64,000 nucleotides of DNA from Limosilactobacillus reuteri (GCF_034259105.1 NZ_CP139478.1:513501-577500), one strand, 5' to 3'; counted from the stretch's first letter, positions 44,115 through 54,765 are shown. A program made the numbers and translations. The notes: generated by a model not told the origin, from the sequence alone.

Positions 44115-45203
44115 ATGGAAATGGAAGAAATTTTCGATAAGCTTCAAGCGGTTGCTGATCGTTATGATGAACTAAATGAATTGATCAGTGATCCAGAAGT
44201 GATTGCCGACTCGCAACGTTTTATGAAGCTTTCAAAAGAAGAAGGAAGCTTACGTGAAACGGTTGAAAAATATAATCAATATAAAAAAGTCACCCAAACG
44301 ATTAGTGATGATGAAGAACTATTACGTGAAACGAATGATGATGACTTAACTGCCTTGACTAAGAAAGAGCTAGCAGAAGCACGAGAAGAACAAGCACAGT
44401 TAGAAAAAGAGCTTGAAGTCCTACTAATTCCGAAAGACCCTAATGATGATAAAAATATTATCATGGAAATCCGTGGAGCTGCTGGAGGAGACGAAGCAAG
44501 CCTCTTTGCTGCTGACCTTTATAATATGTACCTTCGCTATGCTGAAAAGCAAGGCTGGAAAGTAGAAGTTGTGGATCGAAATGAAACTGAAGTCGGTGGC
44601 TTTAAGGAAATTGCCTTAATGATTACTGGGGATAAAGTTTATTCCAAGCTTAAATTTGAAAACGGTGCGCATCGTGTTCAACGGGTTCCTGTTACTGAAT
44701 CTGCTGGACGTGTTCATACGTCAACTGCGACAGTTGGGGTAATGCCAGAAGCTGAAGACGTAGATGTGGACATTGATCCAAAAGATATCCGGGTTGATGT
44801 TTACCGTTCAAGCGGTGCCGGTGGTCAGCACGTTAACAAGACTTCATCAGCTGTTCGAATGACCCACTTGCCAACAGGGATTGTTGTTGCAATGCAAGAT
44901 GAACGTTCACAACAGCAAAACCGGGCTAAGGCAATGCGGATTTTGAAGTCACGGGTTTATGATTATTACCAACAACAAGAACAAAGCGCCTATGATCAAA
45001 AGCGGAAAGACGCGATTGGGACAGGTGATCGTTCAGAACGGATTCGTACTTACAACTACCCACAAAACCGGGTAACAGATCACCGAATTGGCTTAACATT
45101 AAACAAGCTTGATAAGATTATGGCTGGTGACCTCGATGAAATTATTGAAGCATTGATTGTTGCTGACCAAACGCAAAAGTTGGAGCAATTACGGAATGAG
45201 TAG
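44115..45203 (+). CDS. prfA: Peptide chain release factor 1
   Basis: 362 residues. The GGQ loop (236-238, [10 protein letters not shown]) triggers peptide release on the ribosome at UAA and UAG. The recognition domain follows the usual PCRF region, preceded by an acidic coiled coil (about 60-110). Ribosome site AGGAGGAAT, 16 bases after tdk. It overlaps prmC by 8 bases; PrmC methylates the glutamine of GGQ, so the two are functionally linked. Confidence 0.97.
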   Translation: MEMEEIFDKLQAVADRYDELNELISDPEVIADSQRFMKLSKEEGSLRETVEKYNQYKKVTQTISDDEELLRETNDDDLTALTKKELAEAREEQAQLEKELEVLLIPKDPNDDKNIIMEIRGAAGGDEASLFAADLYNMYLRYAEKQGWKVEVVDRNETEVGGFKEIALMITGDKVYSKLKFENGAHRVQRVPVTESAGRVHTSTATVGVMPEAEDVDVDIDPKDIRVDVYRSSGAGGQHVNKTSSAVRMTHLPTGIVVAMQDERSQQQNRAKAMRILKSRVYDYYQQQEQSAYDQKRKDAIGTGDRSERIRTYNYPQNRVTDHRIGLTLNKLDKIMAGDLDEIIEALIVADQTQKLEQLRNE

Positions 45204-46062
45204 TTTCGTACCGACCAACTATTTTATGGCTCAGCGATGGGCAAAAGAACAATTACAAGGAACAGATATTGATCCAAGTGCCCCCCAGTTTTTGCTTCAG
45301 CAATCACATGGTTGGGATGCGACTCACTTACTTTTACACAATCGTGATGAGATGCCGGCTGACGAAGTAGACTGGTGGAAGGATGCTATAACAAGATTGC
45401 TTAATCATGAGCCTGCTCAATATATTGTTGGGCAGGCCCCATTTTATGGACGAACTTTTAAGGTTAATAAAAATGTTTTGATTCCAGAAGCTGAGACAGC
45501 AGAATTGATTGATTGGGTATTGCAAGAAATGCCATCTCGCCCATTAAGGGTTCTTGACTTAGGAACGGGGAGTGGGGTAATAGGTATTACGCTTGCGCTT
45601 GAACGGCCAGCCTGGAATGTAAGTTTAAGTGACATTTCACCAGCTGCGCTTGCTGTTGCTCAGGAAAATATGACTAAGTTTAACCTGGAATTGCCGTTAA
45701 TTAAAAGCGATTTATTTGAAAATATTGATCAGCAATATGATTTAATAGTGACTAATCCGCCTTATATTGACCCAGACGATACTGGTAAAATTGATCAAGC
45801 GGTCCTTGAAAATGAACCAGCCCTAGCCTTATTTGCTAGTGAACATGGGTTAGGATTTTATCATCGCTTATTCAAGCAAGCAGGGCAGTACCTAACTACG
45901 ACTGGTCAAATATTTGGCGAAACTGGTTATGATCAAGAGGAGTCAATTCAAGAATTACTACATCAAACCGATGCACACACACAGATATGCCCACGACATG
46001 ATGTGGCAGGAAAAATGAGGATGATACACGCATGGGATTTTTCAAACGCAGGAGGAAGATAG
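45196..46062 (+). CDS. prmC: Release factor glutamine methyltransferase
   Basis: 288 residues from ATG 45196, which overlaps the end of prfA; a longer upstream frame would lie wholly inside prfA. N-terminal helical domain, then an S-adenosylmethionine fold with DLGTGSG (121-127) and catalytic NPPY (187-190). It N5-methylates the Gln of GGQ in release factors. GGAG lies 11 bases before the start. Confidence 0.95.
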   Translation: MSSFVPTNYFMAQRWAKEQLQGTDIDPSAPQFLLQQSHGWDATHLLLHNRDEMPADEVDWWKDAITRLLNHEPAQYIVGQAPFYGRTFKVNKNVLIPEAETAELIDWVLQEMPSRPLRVLDLGTGSGVIGITLALERPAWNVSLSDISPAALAVAQENMTKFNLELPLIKSDLFENIDQQYDLIVTNPPYIDPDDTGKIDQAVLENEPALALFASEHGLGFYHRLFKQAGQYLTTTGQIFGETGYDQEESIQELLHQTDAHTQICPRHDVAGKMRMIHAWDFSNAGGR

Positions 46063-46067
46063 TAAGA

Positions 46068-47096
46068 ATGGATACGAAGATTTTTCGACATGGTGAGATT
46101 GCCCAAGCAGCAGCTGAAATTAAGCGCGGTGAATTAGTGGCTTTTCCAACCGAAACTGTTTATGGATTAGGGGCTGATGCGACCAATGAAAAAGCCGTTA
46201 AGAATGTTTATTTAGCAAAAGGGCGGCCAAGTGATAATCCATTGATTGTTCATGTTAACTCCATCACAATGGTTGAAAAGTATGCTGCCGAGATTCCTGA
46301 TAATGCCCGAAAGTTGATGGATGCATTTTGGCCTGGTTCTTTAACCATTATCTTGAAGATTAAGAAGGGCGCGCTTTCAAAAACCGTCACAGGTGGTTTA
46401 AAAACTGTCGCCTTTCGTTACCCTGACTGTCAACCAACCCTTGATTTAATTGAAGAAGCTGGTGTTCCGATGGTGGGACCATCTGCTAATACTTCTGGGA
46501 AACCGAGCCCGACTACTGCCCAACACGTTTATCATGACTTGCATGGTAAGATCTCTGGAATTGTGGATAATGGTCCGACACGGGTAGGAGTTGAATCCAC
46601 TGTCCTTGATATGTCAACAGACCACCCTGTAATTTTACGTCCTGGTGCTGTTACGAAGAAGGACATTGAAAAAGTGATTGGATCCATTGACCTTAATCAT
46701 CATAAAGTAGGCAAAAATGAAACTCCTAAAGCACCCGGAATGAAATACAAGCACTATGCACCTAAGGCCCAAGTATATATTGTTGATGAAGATACTGATT
46801 GGGATAAAGTTGTTGAATGGATACGACAACAGCCATTTGACGTTGGGATGATGGCTGAAGAAAAGGTCCTCCAACAAGAAGTATTGCCAATGAACGCTAT
46901 TCAATTTTCATTAGGAAAAAATGTTCAAGATGCCAGTGCTCGTCTATTTGATGGCTTACGGCAATTTGATGACCAGCCTAATGTTAAAGCGATTGTCACT
47001 CAAGCATTTCCAGCTCATGATTTAGGGGGCGCATACATGAATCGGTTAAATAAGTCTGCTGGTGGTATGCACTTTGATAGGAATGCGGTAAAATAA
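46068..47096 (+). CDS. L-threonylcarbamoyladenylate synthase (Sua5 family)
   Basis: 342 residues from ATG 46068, chosen for GGAGGAAGATAG just upstream; the frame is open 12 codons further back inside prmC. The YrdC domain (about 15-200; FPTETVYGLGADA, KGRPSDNPLIVHV, VGPSANTSGKPSPT) makes threonylcarbamoyl-AMP from threonine, bicarbonate and ATP for the t6A37 tRNA modification. The C-terminal Sua5 domain (about 225-340) makes it the long form. Last gene of the tdk cluster. Confidence 0.94.
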   Translation: MDTKIFRHGEIAQAAAEIKRGELVAFPTETVYGLGADATNEKAVKNVYLAKGRPSDNPLIVHVNSITMVEKYAAEIPDNARKLMDAFWPGSLTIILKIKKGALSKTVTGGLKTVAFRYPDCQPTLDLIEEAGVPMVGPSANTSGKPSPTTAQHVYHDLHGKISGIVDNGPTRVGVESTVLDMSTDHPVILRPGAVTKKDIEKVIGSIDLNHHKVGKNETPKAPGMKYKHYAPKAQVYIVDEDTDWDKVVEWIRQQPFDVGMMAEEKVLQQEVLPMNAIQFSLGKNVQDASARLFDGLRQFDDQPNVKAIVTQAFPAHDLGGAYMNRLNKSAGGMHFDRNAVK

Positions 47097-47148
47097 TAAG
47101 GGAACATAGTGGAAGAGGTACCACTCCCTAATTAAAATCTCAATAAAA

Positions 47149-47186
47149 TAATAAAGAGACTGAGTAGCTTCCCAGCCTCTTTATTT
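47149..47186 (+). terminator. Terminator before glyA
   Basis: AATAAAGAG-CTG / CAG-CTCTTTATT stem and T-rich tail. Confidence 0.75.
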
Positions 47187-47208
47187 ATAACCAGAGGAGA
47201 TGTTGTAA

Positions 47209-48444
47209 ATGAACTATGGTAAAAAATCACCCCAATTATGGGCAGCCATTGAAAATGAAGAACAACGCCAGCAAGATACGATTGAGCTAATTGCCTCCGA
47301 GAATATCGTTTCAGATGCTGTTCGTGAAGCGCAAGGGTCAGTTCTAACAAATAAGTATGCTGAAGGATATCCTAATAAGCGGTATTACGGTGGTTGTGAG
47401 TTTATCGATCAAGTTGAGCAATTAGCAATTGATTATGCTAAAAAGTTATTCAATGCAGCATATGCTAATGTTCAACCTCATTCCGGATCACAAGCTAATA
47501 TGGCAGTTTACCAAGCACTTCTCAAACCTGGAGATGTGATTTTAGGGATGGGGATGGATGCTGGTGGGCACCTAACTCATGGTGCAACAGTTAATTTTAG
47601 TGGAAAATTATATAAGACGTATGGCTATGGCTTAAATCCAGATACTGAAGAGCTTGATTATGATGAAATTATGGCTTTAGCTAAGAAGGTAAAACCACAA
47701 TTGATCGTTGCGGGAGCCTCTGCCTATAGTCGAATTATTGATTGGCAGGCATTTCGTAAGATTGCTGATGAAGTTGGGGCTTACTTGATGGTTGATATGG
47801 CTCATATCGCCGGATTAGTAGCAACTGGTGCCCATCCAAGTCCACTTCCAATTGCTGATGTCGTTACTACTACTACTCATAAAACACTACGGGGCCCGCG
47901 GGGAGGTATGATCCTCTCTAAATCGACTGAGTTAGGACGGAAAATTAATTCAGCAGTTTTCCCTGGAATCCAAGGCGGACCACTGGAACATGTAATTGCG
48001 GGGAAAGCTCAAGCACTTTATGAGGACTTGCAACCGGAATATGCGGAATATATCCAACAAATTGTAAAAAATGCTCAAGCAATGGAAAAAGTATTTAATA
48101 CTAGTAAACAAATTCGGGTGGTTTCAGGAAAAACCGAAAATCACCTTCTCGTTCTAGATCTTACTAAGACTGGTTTAACAGGAAAAGATGCGCAAAATCT
48201 CCTTGACCGTGTTCACATTACAACTAATAAGGAGGCCATTCCGAATGACCCACGAAGTCCATTTATCACAAGTGGCTTGCGGATTGGTACTCCTGCTATT
48301 ACCAGCCGTGGATTTAAAGAAGAAGACGCGCAAAGGGTTGCGGAATTAATCAGTACAGCCTTAACTAACCCTACCGATGAAGAGCGTTTACAAGAAGTAG
48401 CAAAAGATGTGCATGAGCTAACCACAAAGTATCCGATTAACTAA
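47209..48444 (+). CDS. glyA: Serine hydroxymethyltransferase
   Basis: 411 residues, cytosolic, PLP-dependent; converts serine and tetrahydrofolate to glycine and methylene-tetrahydrofolate. PLP lysine K225 in [25 protein letters not shown] near the start. Ribosome site CCAGAGGAGATG. It has its own transcript, with a terminator before it and upp following. Supplies one-carbon units for purines and thymidylate. Confidence 0.97.
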   Translation: MNYGKKSPQLWAAIENEEQRQQDTIELIASENIVSDAVREAQGSVLTNKYAEGYPNKRYYGGCEFIDQVEQLAIDYAKKLFNAAYANVQPHSGSQANMAVYQALLKPGDVILGMGMDAGGHLTHGATVNFSGKLYKTYGYGLNPDTEELDYDEIMALAKKVKPQLIVAGASAYSRIIDWQAFRKIADEVGAYLMVDMAHIAGLVATGAHPSPLPIADVVTTTTHKTLRGPRGGMILSKSTELGRKINSAVFPGIQGGPLEHVIAGKAQALYEDLQPEYAEYIQQIVKNAQAMEKVFNTSKQIRVVSGKTENHLLVLDLTKTGLTGKDAQNLLDRVHITTNKEAIPNDPRSPFITSGLRIGTPAITSRGFKEEDAQRVAELISTALTNPTDEERLQEVAKDVHELTTKYPIN

Positions 48445-48536
48445 AAAATTAGAACGTAAAAAGTTGTTAAGATCCTTTGTCATGACTTGATTTTTTTGGT
48501 AGAATAGTGAAGAAATTTAAAGGAGTGTATATAGGC

Positions 48537-49172
48537 ATGGGTAAACTTGAAGTGTTAGATCATCCATTGATTCAGCACAAGCTAACAATGATTAGGGATA
48601 AAAATGTTGGGACAAAATTTTTCCGGGAAACGGTCAAGGAAATTTCAACTTTAATGGCTTATGAAGTTGCACGCGATATGCCATTAAAGGATGTTGAAAT
48701 TGAAACGCCAATTGCTAAAACGACCCAGAAAGAATTAGCTGGTAAAAAGGTAGCGATTATTCCAATTCTGCGGGCAGGAATCGGAATGGTTGATGGGATG
48801 ACTGACCTTATCCCAGCAGCTAAAATTGGCTTTATCGGAATGTACCGGGATGAAGAAACCTTAAAGCCACATGAATACTTTGTTAAGTTACCTAATGATA
48901 TTACAGAACGGCAATTATTCATCGTTGACCCAATGCTGGCAACTGGTGGTTCAGCAATGATGGCAATCGAAGCCTTAAAGAAGCGCGGTTGTTCAGAAAA
49001 GAATATGAAATTTGCTTGCTTAGTTGCAGCCCCTGAAGGAGTTAAGGCTGTGCGCAACGCTTATCCAGATGTCGATATTTATACAGCAGGACTTGATGAT
49101 CATCTTAATGAAGATGGATATATTGTTCCTGGATTAGGCGATGCTGGTGACCGTCTTTTTGGTACTAAGTAG
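48537..49172 (+). CDS. upp: Uracil phosphoribosyltransferase
   Basis: 211 residues from ATG 48537 ([11 protein letters not shown], the usual start) with AAAGGAG upstream; a GTG ten codons earlier is not likely. PRPP loop [11 protein letters not shown] (about 128-138) and the uracil site near the C-terminus ([12 protein letters not shown]). It makes UMP from uracil and PRPP. Functionally linked to the uracil permease encoded 4 kb downstream. Confidence 0.97.
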   Translation: MGKLEVLDHPLIQHKLTMIRDKNVGTKFFRETVKEISTLMAYEVARDMPLKDVEIETPIAKTTQKELAGKKVAIIPILRAGIGMVDGMTDLIPAAKIGFIGMYRDEETLKPHEYFVKLPNDITERQLFIVDPMLATGGSAMMAIEALKKRGCSEKNMKFACLVAAPEGVKAVRNAYPDVDIYTAGLDDHLNEDGYIVPGLGDAGDRLFGTK

Positions 49173-49186
49173 ATTATTAAGGATTA

Positions 49187-49236
49187 AAAGCATGATCTGC
49201 AGAAAACTTTTTAGCTTTCGCAAATCTTGCTTTTAT
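49187..49236 (+). terminator. upp terminator
   Basis: AAAAGCA..GAT.TGC.GAAA pairs in order with TTTC GCA ATC TGCTTTT, leaving a small loop. Confidence 0.7.
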
Positions 49237-49302
49237 TTTTTGTTTGTGTTGAAAAGGCTTTCGCTTATAATAGGTACTATACCAGAAAAGGGGAATTGAT
49301 TA

Positions 49303-51030
49303 ATGGAGACCCAAATTAATGGAATCGCAGCTAGTGATGGAGTAGGAATTGCACCTGCTTACTTATTAACGAAGCCTAATCTTAACTTTGAAAAATATCA
49401 TATTAGTGATCCTGATAGTGAAAAAGCAAGATTGCATCATGCTTTTGATAAGATTATTCAGAAATTAAAGGAGACCAAGAAGAAACTTGTTGATAAACTT
49501 AGTGCAGAAGATTTGGCAATTTTTGATACTCATATTGCAATCTTAAACGATCCGGAAATGATTAAACAAGTTGAAAATCGGATTACCAATCAACGCTTAA
49601 ATGCAGAATCAGCTTTTGCAGAAGTAATTACTAAGATGATCAAAACCCTTCAGGCAATGACTGGAAATGAATATATGCAAGAGCGAGCAACTGATTTTCA
49701 AAATATTCAAGATCAGGTTTTAGCAGAGTTAGAAGGCAAACAGCTCCCTAATTTACGTGAATTAGATCACCCCGTCATTGTAGTTGCTCATTCAATTGGC
49801 CCTGCTGATACTTCACAGATGGATGGTCGCTTTGTTAAGGGGATTATTACCGATTTGGGTGGCCGAACTAGTCATGCAGCGATTATGGCTCGTTCTTTAC
49901 AGATTCCAGCAATTGTTGGATGTAACGATATAACCAAAAAGGTACAGAATGGCCGACGAGTAATTGTTGATGGCTTTGAGGGCAGTGCAATCATTGAACC
50001 ATCAACAAGTGATGTTAAACAATACCAAAAAATTGCGGATAAGTTTATGAATGTCCGTCAGCAATGGAAAAAAATGATTAACCAGCCCTCGGTAACCGCT
50101 GATAGCCAGCAGTATAAGATTTCAGCTAATATTGGTTCTTCAGTGGATATTTCGTCAGCAATGGAAAATGGTGCTGATGGTGTTGGCCTATTTCGAACCG
50201 AATTTCTTTATATGAAAAGCGATCACCTCCCAACCGAAGACGAGCAAGTTAATGCCTATCGCCGAGCCGTTGAACAGTTAAATGGGAAACGGTTAGTTGT
50301 TCGGACCTTAGATATCGGTGGCGATAAACCACTTCAATTTATGCCTTTACCCAAAGAAATGAATCCATTCCTTGGGTACCGGGCTATTCGGATTGCGCTT
50401 GATCGGCCTGAAATGTTTAGGACTCAGCTGCGGGCCTTGCTCCGAGCATCTGAGTTTGGGAAGATTAATATTATGTTTCCGATGATTACCACGCTTGAAG
50501 AATTACAAGCAGCTAAGAAAATTTATTATGAGGAGCAGCAGAAATTAGCTGTCGATCATCCAGGGATTGGCCGTGATGTCCATCTTGGGATAATGATTGA
50601 AGTTCCATTAGCCGCGTTAAATGCTGAACGCTTAGCTGCAGAAGTTGATTTCTTTAGCATTGGAACTAATGATTTAATCCAATATTGTTTTGCGGCTGAC
50701 CGTGGTAATGATTCAGTTTCGTACCTTTACCAGCCGCTAAATCCAACTTTTTTAAAATTAATTAAGCACATTATCGATGCTGGGCATGCTCATGACACAA
50801 CTGTGGCGATGTGTGGAGAAATGGCAGGAGATCGTTATGCCTTGCCACTATTAATCGGGATGGGATTGGATGTCTATTCGATGAGTGCCAGTTCTATTTT
50901 ACGGACACGTTCAATGATGAAACAATTAGATAGCAAGAAATGCCAGGAACTCTACCAGCAAGCTGTTACAACTTGTGATTCAATGACGGGTGTGAAGAAG
51001 TTAGTTCAAGATTGGTTGGTAACAAACTAA
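49303..51030 (+). CDS. ptsI: PTS enzyme I (PEP-protein phosphotransferase)
   Basis: 575 residues; takes phosphate from phosphoenolpyruvate on H191 (GGRTSHAAIMAR) and passes it to HPr. N-terminal HPr-binding helices (about 25-145), phosphohistidine domain (to 230), C-terminal PEP-binding barrel with FSIGTNDLIQY and Cys 504 (VAMCGEMAGD). No ptsH lies beside it, unlike most Firmicutes where ptsHI is one operon. In heterofermenters with few PTS sugars it may work mainly in regulation. Confidence 0.95.
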   Translation: METQINGIAASDGVGIAPAYLLTKPNLNFEKYHISDPDSEKARLHHAFDKIIQKLKETKKKLVDKLSAEDLAIFDTHIAILNDPEMIKQVENRITNQRLNAESAFAEVITKMIKTLQAMTGNEYMQERATDFQNIQDQVLAELEGKQLPNLRELDHPVIVVAHSIGPADTSQMDGRFVKGIITDLGGRTSHAAIMARSLQIPAIVGCNDITKKVQNGRRVIVDGFEGSAIIEPSTSDVKQYQKIADKFMNVRQQWKKMINQPSVTADSQQYKISANIGSSVDISSAMENGADGVGLFRTEFLYMKSDHLPTEDEQVNAYRRAVEQLNGKRLVVRTLDIGGDKPLQFMPLPKEMNPFLGYRAIRIALDRPEMFRTQLRALLRASEFGKINIMFPMITTLEELQAAKKIYYEEQQKLAVDHPGIGRDVHLGIMIEVPLAALNAERLAAEVDFFSIGTNDLIQYCFAADRGNDSVSYLYQPLNPTFLKLIKHIIDAGHAHDTTVAMCGEMAGDRYALPLLIGMGLDVYSMSASSILRTRSMMKQLDSKKCQELYQQAVTTCDSMTGVKKLVQDWLVTN

Positions 51031-51072
51031 AAAGGATTTAGGAAAAGTAAAGATTTTTCTTAAATCCTTTTT
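51030..51072 (+). terminator. ptsI terminator
   Basis: AAAAAGGATTTAGGAAAA and its complement, followed by T7. Confidence 0.88.
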
Positions 51073-51131
51073 TTGTTGCTTGTTAAGAGTAAAATGGCAA
51101 TAGTTTTGCTGTACTAAGGGGATGTAAAGTT

Positions 51132-52244
51132 GTGATTAAGCAATACTGGACAAAGCAAAGAATCTGGTTGTTAATTTTTTTAGTGGTTGTTGGGATTGGT
51201 ACGCTCTTATTTACCAGCCATAATGAACAGTTCTATCAACAACCAATCGCTAAAGTAATCAGTGAAAAAACAGTGAGTAGGCAAAGGGTAAAAGACCAGT
51301 TTGCCAATGTTGACCACCAATATAATCAACAACTCCAAGTAAAACTAATGAATGGTAAATATTGCGGGCAAAAATTAACAGTCCAAAATACATATAGCGA
51401 TTCGCAACCGATGGATCAACGTTATCGGGCAGGGAATGAAGTGTTTTTAACCCAGCTTCGTAAGCGAGGCGGAAAACTAACCGCCAATGTTAACGGTTAT
51501 AAGCGGGACACAGTAATCGTCTTTTTACTTTGGCTTGTTGTCTTGATGCTGCTTCTTCTTATGGGACGTTCAGGACTGTTTGCATTCTTAAGCGTAGTAA
51601 TTAATGCTCTTTTGTTTATAATTGCAATTGAGATTGATTTAAAGCAAAATGGTCAGCATATCATGCTGCTTTTTAGTGTTCTTGCCATAATTTTTACGTT
51701 TATTAGCTTATTATTAGTTCTTGGTTTTAGTAAAAAGATGCTGGCAACTTTTGCAGCAACGGTTATTGGGACATTTGTTGCCTTAGGAGTAAGCATGCTT
51801 GTATTTACGTGGACGCATGAACGGGGGATTTACTATGAATCAATGGAGTATGTTACGCAGGTCCCCCGGTCACTTTTCTTAGCTGAAACATTATTGGGGT
51901 CTTTAGGAGCGGTAATGGATGAATCAAGCGATATTATCGCCACCCTTTTTGAATTAAAGCAGTTAAATCCCGCTGTTACCCGCAAACAGTTATTTATCTC
52001 TGGGCGCAATGTTGGTAAATCAATTATGGGACCGTTAATAAATGTTTTGTTTTTAATTTTTATGGTGGATACCTTTACCGGTAGTCTTTTGTATATCAAA
52101 AACGGTAACTCGTGGGGATATACCTATGCAATGAATATGAGTTTAGGGACCATTCAGAGCCTGATTAGTGGGATTGGAATTGTCCTTTCAGTTCCCCTTG
52201 TAAGTCTATTTGGGGCATTATTAGGGAAGAAGGTGCAAAGATGA
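51132..52244 (+). CDS. YibE/F-family membrane protein (large)
   Basis: 370 residues. The N-terminal helix (about 13-28) is followed by an external domain (about 30-125), then seven or so membrane helices (MLLLLMGRSGLFAFLSVVIN; LGSLGAVMDESSDIIATLFEL). This is the YibE/F plan. GTG start at 51132 after AAGGGGATG. It overlaps the next gene by 4 bases (ATGA). Role unknown; a two-part transporter is the usual guess. Confidence 0.82.
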   Translation: MIKQYWTKQRIWLLIFLVVVGIGTLLFTSHNEQFYQQPIAKVISEKTVSRQRVKDQFANVDHQYNQQLQVKLMNGKYCGQKLTVQNTYSDSQPMDQRYRAGNEVFLTQLRKRGGKLTANVNGYKRDTVIVFLLWLVVLMLLLLMGRSGLFAFLSVVINALLFIIAIEIDLKQNGQHIMLLFSVLAIIFTFISLLLVLGFSKKMLATFAATVIGTFVALGVSMLVFTWTHERGIYYESMEYVTQVPRSLFLAETLLGSLGAVMDESSDIIATLFELKQLNPAVTRKQLFISGRNVGKSIMGPLINVLFLIFMVDTFTGSLLYIKNGNSWGYTYAMNMSLGTIQSLISGIGIVLSVPLVSLFGALLGKKVQR

Positions 52245-53014
52245 CGACAATTACGGGCCTTGGCTTGGTTTTGCTAATTTTGATGGTCCTTGTGGGAGGA
52301 AAACAGGGCTGGACTGCTTTTTTAAGCTTGCTTCTTAACTTTGGCTTTTTATATTTTGCAATTATTTTAGTCGCGTTTCATGTTTCCCCGCTATTTGTAA
52401 CGGTGACTATTGGGATTACAATTTTGGCGATAACCATTTTCATGGGGGAAGATGATTTGCGGACAACCGTGACAGCCTTTTATGCTTCACTCATCGTGCT
52501 ATGTTTAATTTTAGTGCTGATCTTTATTGTCGAGCACTGGGCAATGGTGCAGGGCTTTGGAACAGAAGATAGCGATGAGTTAGAAGGGATGTCAATTTTA
52601 ATTGGAATTAGTTATTTCAAAGTTTCTGTTACTACGACTATTTTGAGTTCGCTCGGCGCAATTGCAGAAGCGGCAATGGCGATCTCCTCTGGCCTTACGG
52701 AAATCCTTGAGAATCATCCCGAAAGAACTAATCGTCAATTGATTCATAGCGGGATGGCAATTGGGCGACAGATTATTGGAACAACGTTTAATACGCTTTT
52801 CTTTGGCTTCTTTGGAGGATTCTTAGCACTATTTATTTGGTTCTTAGGTCTCCACTATTCCTTTGGTACAATTATGAATAATAAAATTTTTGTGGCAGAA
52901 ATGATTGAAATTCTAATCTCTTTCATTGGGGTGCTGATCACTGTTCCCATGACCGCTTGGGTGATGACAAAGCGACGTAAATCAGTTATTGACAATCATC
53001 CTAAAACAAAGTAA
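52241..53014 (+). CDS. YibE/F-family membrane protein (small)
   Basis: 257 residues, seven predicted helices, related to the membrane half of the preceding protein (shared LSSLGAIAEAAMAISSGLTEI and the IGRQIIGTTFNTLFF segment). ATG lies inside the end of the preceding gene, so the two are made together and probably form a heteromeric complex. No catalytic motif. Substrate unknown. Confidence 0.82.
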   Translation: MTTITGLGLVLLILMVLVGGKQGWTAFLSLLLNFGFLYFAIILVAFHVSPLFVTVTIGITILAITIFMGEDDLRTTVTAFYASLIVLCLILVLIFIVEHWAMVQGFGTEDSDELEGMSILIGISYFKVSVTTTILSSLGAIAEAAMAISSGLTEILENHPERTNRQLIHSGMAIGRQIIGTTFNTLFFGFFGGFLALFIWFLGLHYSFGTIMNNKIFVAEMIEILISFIGVLITVPMTAWVMTKRRKSVIDNHPKTK

Positions 53015-53019
53015 TATAC

Positions 53020-53157
53020 GAATAACTTATAAATAGACCTTTAATCGGAGTCCTGTGAGGCTTCAAAGGTGCGGATAAATTCTCAATACTTTTTCCATAG
53101 TTAGGATTGAGTAGGGAAGAGACGACTTTGGAGCAGGGATTCCAAGGTCGTTTTTTC
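53020..53157 (+). promoter_or_regulatory. PyrR-dependent attenuator in the uracil permease leader
   Basis: GGAGTCCTGTGAGGCTTCAAAG (53047-53068) carries the PyrR-binding loop consensus UCCNGNGAGGYU. It is followed by a terminator hairpin ACGAC..TTGGA / TCCAA..GTCGT plus T6 (53121-53157) just before the ribosome site. With UMP, PyrR would hold the leader in the terminating form. Confidence 0.82.
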
Positions 53158-53172
53158 TTTAGGAGGATTTAT

Positions 53173-54444
53173 ATGGCGCACCGTGATAATGTTGTATTAG
53201 ATGTAGACGAACGGCCGGCACCTTGGCAGTGGTTTGGCTTATCTTTACAACATATGTTTTCTATGTTTGGTTCCACTGTTTTAGTCCCAATTTTGGTAGG
53301 ATTAAATCCAGGAATTGCCTTGTTTAGTTCGGGGGTAGGAACCCTGATGTACTTACTTATTACTAAGCATAAGATTCCTGCTTATATGGGATCTAGTTTC
53401 TCATTTGTCGTCCCGATGATGGCCTTAATGAAAACTACCGGTTTTCCGGGAATTGCACAGGGTACCATTGCCGTTGGGTGCGTGTATTTAATCGTATCAG
53501 TAATTGTAACGTTGGTTGGCTCGCAATGGATTGACCGCATTTTGCCACCAATTGTTGTCGGTCCGATTGTAGTTGTAATTGGATTGTCATTAGCAGGAAC
53601 AGCCGCTAAAGATGCTACCATCAATTCGGCTACTGGTCATTATGATTTACGTTTTTTTGCAGTCGCAATGCTTACGATGGCAATAACAGTTATCTTCAAT
53701 ATGTATTTTAAAGGATTTCTTGGTTTAATTCCGATTTTGATGGGGATTGTCGCTGGTTATATTATTGCGGTCTTATTTGGTATTGTGGATTTTTCTCCAG
53801 TTGCGCATGCACATTGGTTTAGTTTGCCAGACTTTCAGATTCCATTTGTTGATTATCATCCCCAATTATACTGGGGTGCGATTTTGAGTATGGCCCCAAT
53901 CGCTTTTGTTACCATGACAGAACACTTAGGTCATATTATGGTTCTAAACGAGTTGACTGAACGAAATTACTTCAAGGAACCAGGGTTGAACCATACGCTT
54001 GCAGGAGATGGGACGGCTTCGATTATTGCTGGTTTCGTTGGCGGCCCTCCCGTAACTAGTTATGGTGAAAATATTGGGGTAATGGCAATTACGCGTGTCC
54101 ATTCAGTTTACGTTATTGCTGGAGCAGCTGTATTTGCCATCTTCTTTAGCTTTATTGGTAAATTAAGCGCCTTGATTGAATCTATTCCTTCACCAGTTAT
54201 TGGTGGGATTTCATTCCTGTTATTTGGTGTGATTGCCTCTAGTGGATTGCGTGTAATGATTGAGAACAAAATTGATTTTAATGAAAAAAGAAATTTGATG
54301 ATTTCATCCGTTATTTTAGTAATTGGGATTGGGAATGCCTATCTTCAATTGGGAAAATATCAATTCTCTGGATTAGCAGTTGCAACTGTCCTCGGAATAA
54401 TAATGAATTTAATTCTTCCCCAAAAAGCCAAAAGTGAAATGTAG
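53173..54444 (+). CDS. uraA: Uracil permease
   Basis: 423 residues from ATG 53173 (ribosome site TTAGGAGGATT); the frame is open farther back but that part is the leader terminator. About 14 helices of the nucleobase/ascorbate family: N-terminal QWFGLSLQHMFSMFGSTVLVP, MTEHLGHI with the substrate Glu, and NIGVMAITRV. Symports uracil with protons. The PyrR attenuator in the leader supports pyrimidine (uracil) as substrate rather than xanthine. Also called pyrP. Confidence 0.93.
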   Translation: MAHRDNVVLDVDERPAPWQWFGLSLQHMFSMFGSTVLVPILVGLNPGIALFSSGVGTLMYLLITKHKIPAYMGSSFSFVVPMMALMKTTGFPGIAQGTIAVGCVYLIVSVIVTLVGSQWIDRILPPIVVGPIVVVIGLSLAGTAAKDATINSATGHYDLRFFAVAMLTMAITVIFNMYFKGFLGLIPILMGIVAGYIIAVLFGIVDFSPVAHAHWFSLPDFQIPFVDYHPQLYWGAILSMAPIAFVTMTEHLGHIMVLNELTERNYFKEPGLNHTLAGDGTASIIAGFVGGPPVTSYGENIGVMAITRVHSVYVIAGAAVFAIFFSFIGKLSALIESIPSPVIGGISFLLFGVIASSGLRVMIENKIDFNEKRNLMISSVILVIGIGNAYLQLGKYQFSGLAVATVLGIIMNLILPQKAKSEM

Positions 54445-54468
54445 TTTGAATTTTTTAGCTTATTTAAG

Positions 54469-54508
54469 CAGAGTGAGACAAGGTATTCGGCCTCTTACTC
54501 TGTTTTTT
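54469..54508 (+). terminator. uraA terminator
   Basis: CAGAGTGAGA/TCTTACTCTG stem, T6. Confidence 0.88.
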
Positions 54509-54644
54509 CGTATGATAACAAAACAAAAAAATTAAGAGGTCGTGGAAAAAACAGATTGTAATAAAAAGTTTATCGAAGCTATGAAAGCGTTTTCTTTCTG
54601 CTCTTATCAATTGATTAGTAGGTGTATATAAACCTAATGTTTTT

Positions 54645-54673
54645 TTGAATTTTAACGAAATTAATGATATATT
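54645..54673 (+). promoter_or_regulatory. Predicted atp operon promoter
   Basis: TTGAAT (54645-54650), 17 bases, TATATT (54668-54673), about 90 bases before atpB. Confidence 0.6.
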
Positions 54674-54765
54674 AACATTCGTAACTTGGGGTAGTTCGTT
54701 TTATTTGCAACGTTCATCCAATTTACAAGCCAAATTATTGTTATAAGGAAAGAGGTGGAATATGA

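Larger units (their letters stand above)
54445..54765. other. Intergenic region before the ATP synthase operon
   Basis: Contains the uraA terminator (54469-54508), a cre-like sequence TGAAAGCGTTTTCT (54582-54595, one mismatch) and a promoter TTGAAT-17-TATATT (54645-54673). No gene seen. Confidence 0.6.

Noticed and set aside
53107..53172. Longer N-terminus for the uracil permease
   Set aside because: This part is the leader terminator; the AGGAGG site and family alignment support ATG 53173.
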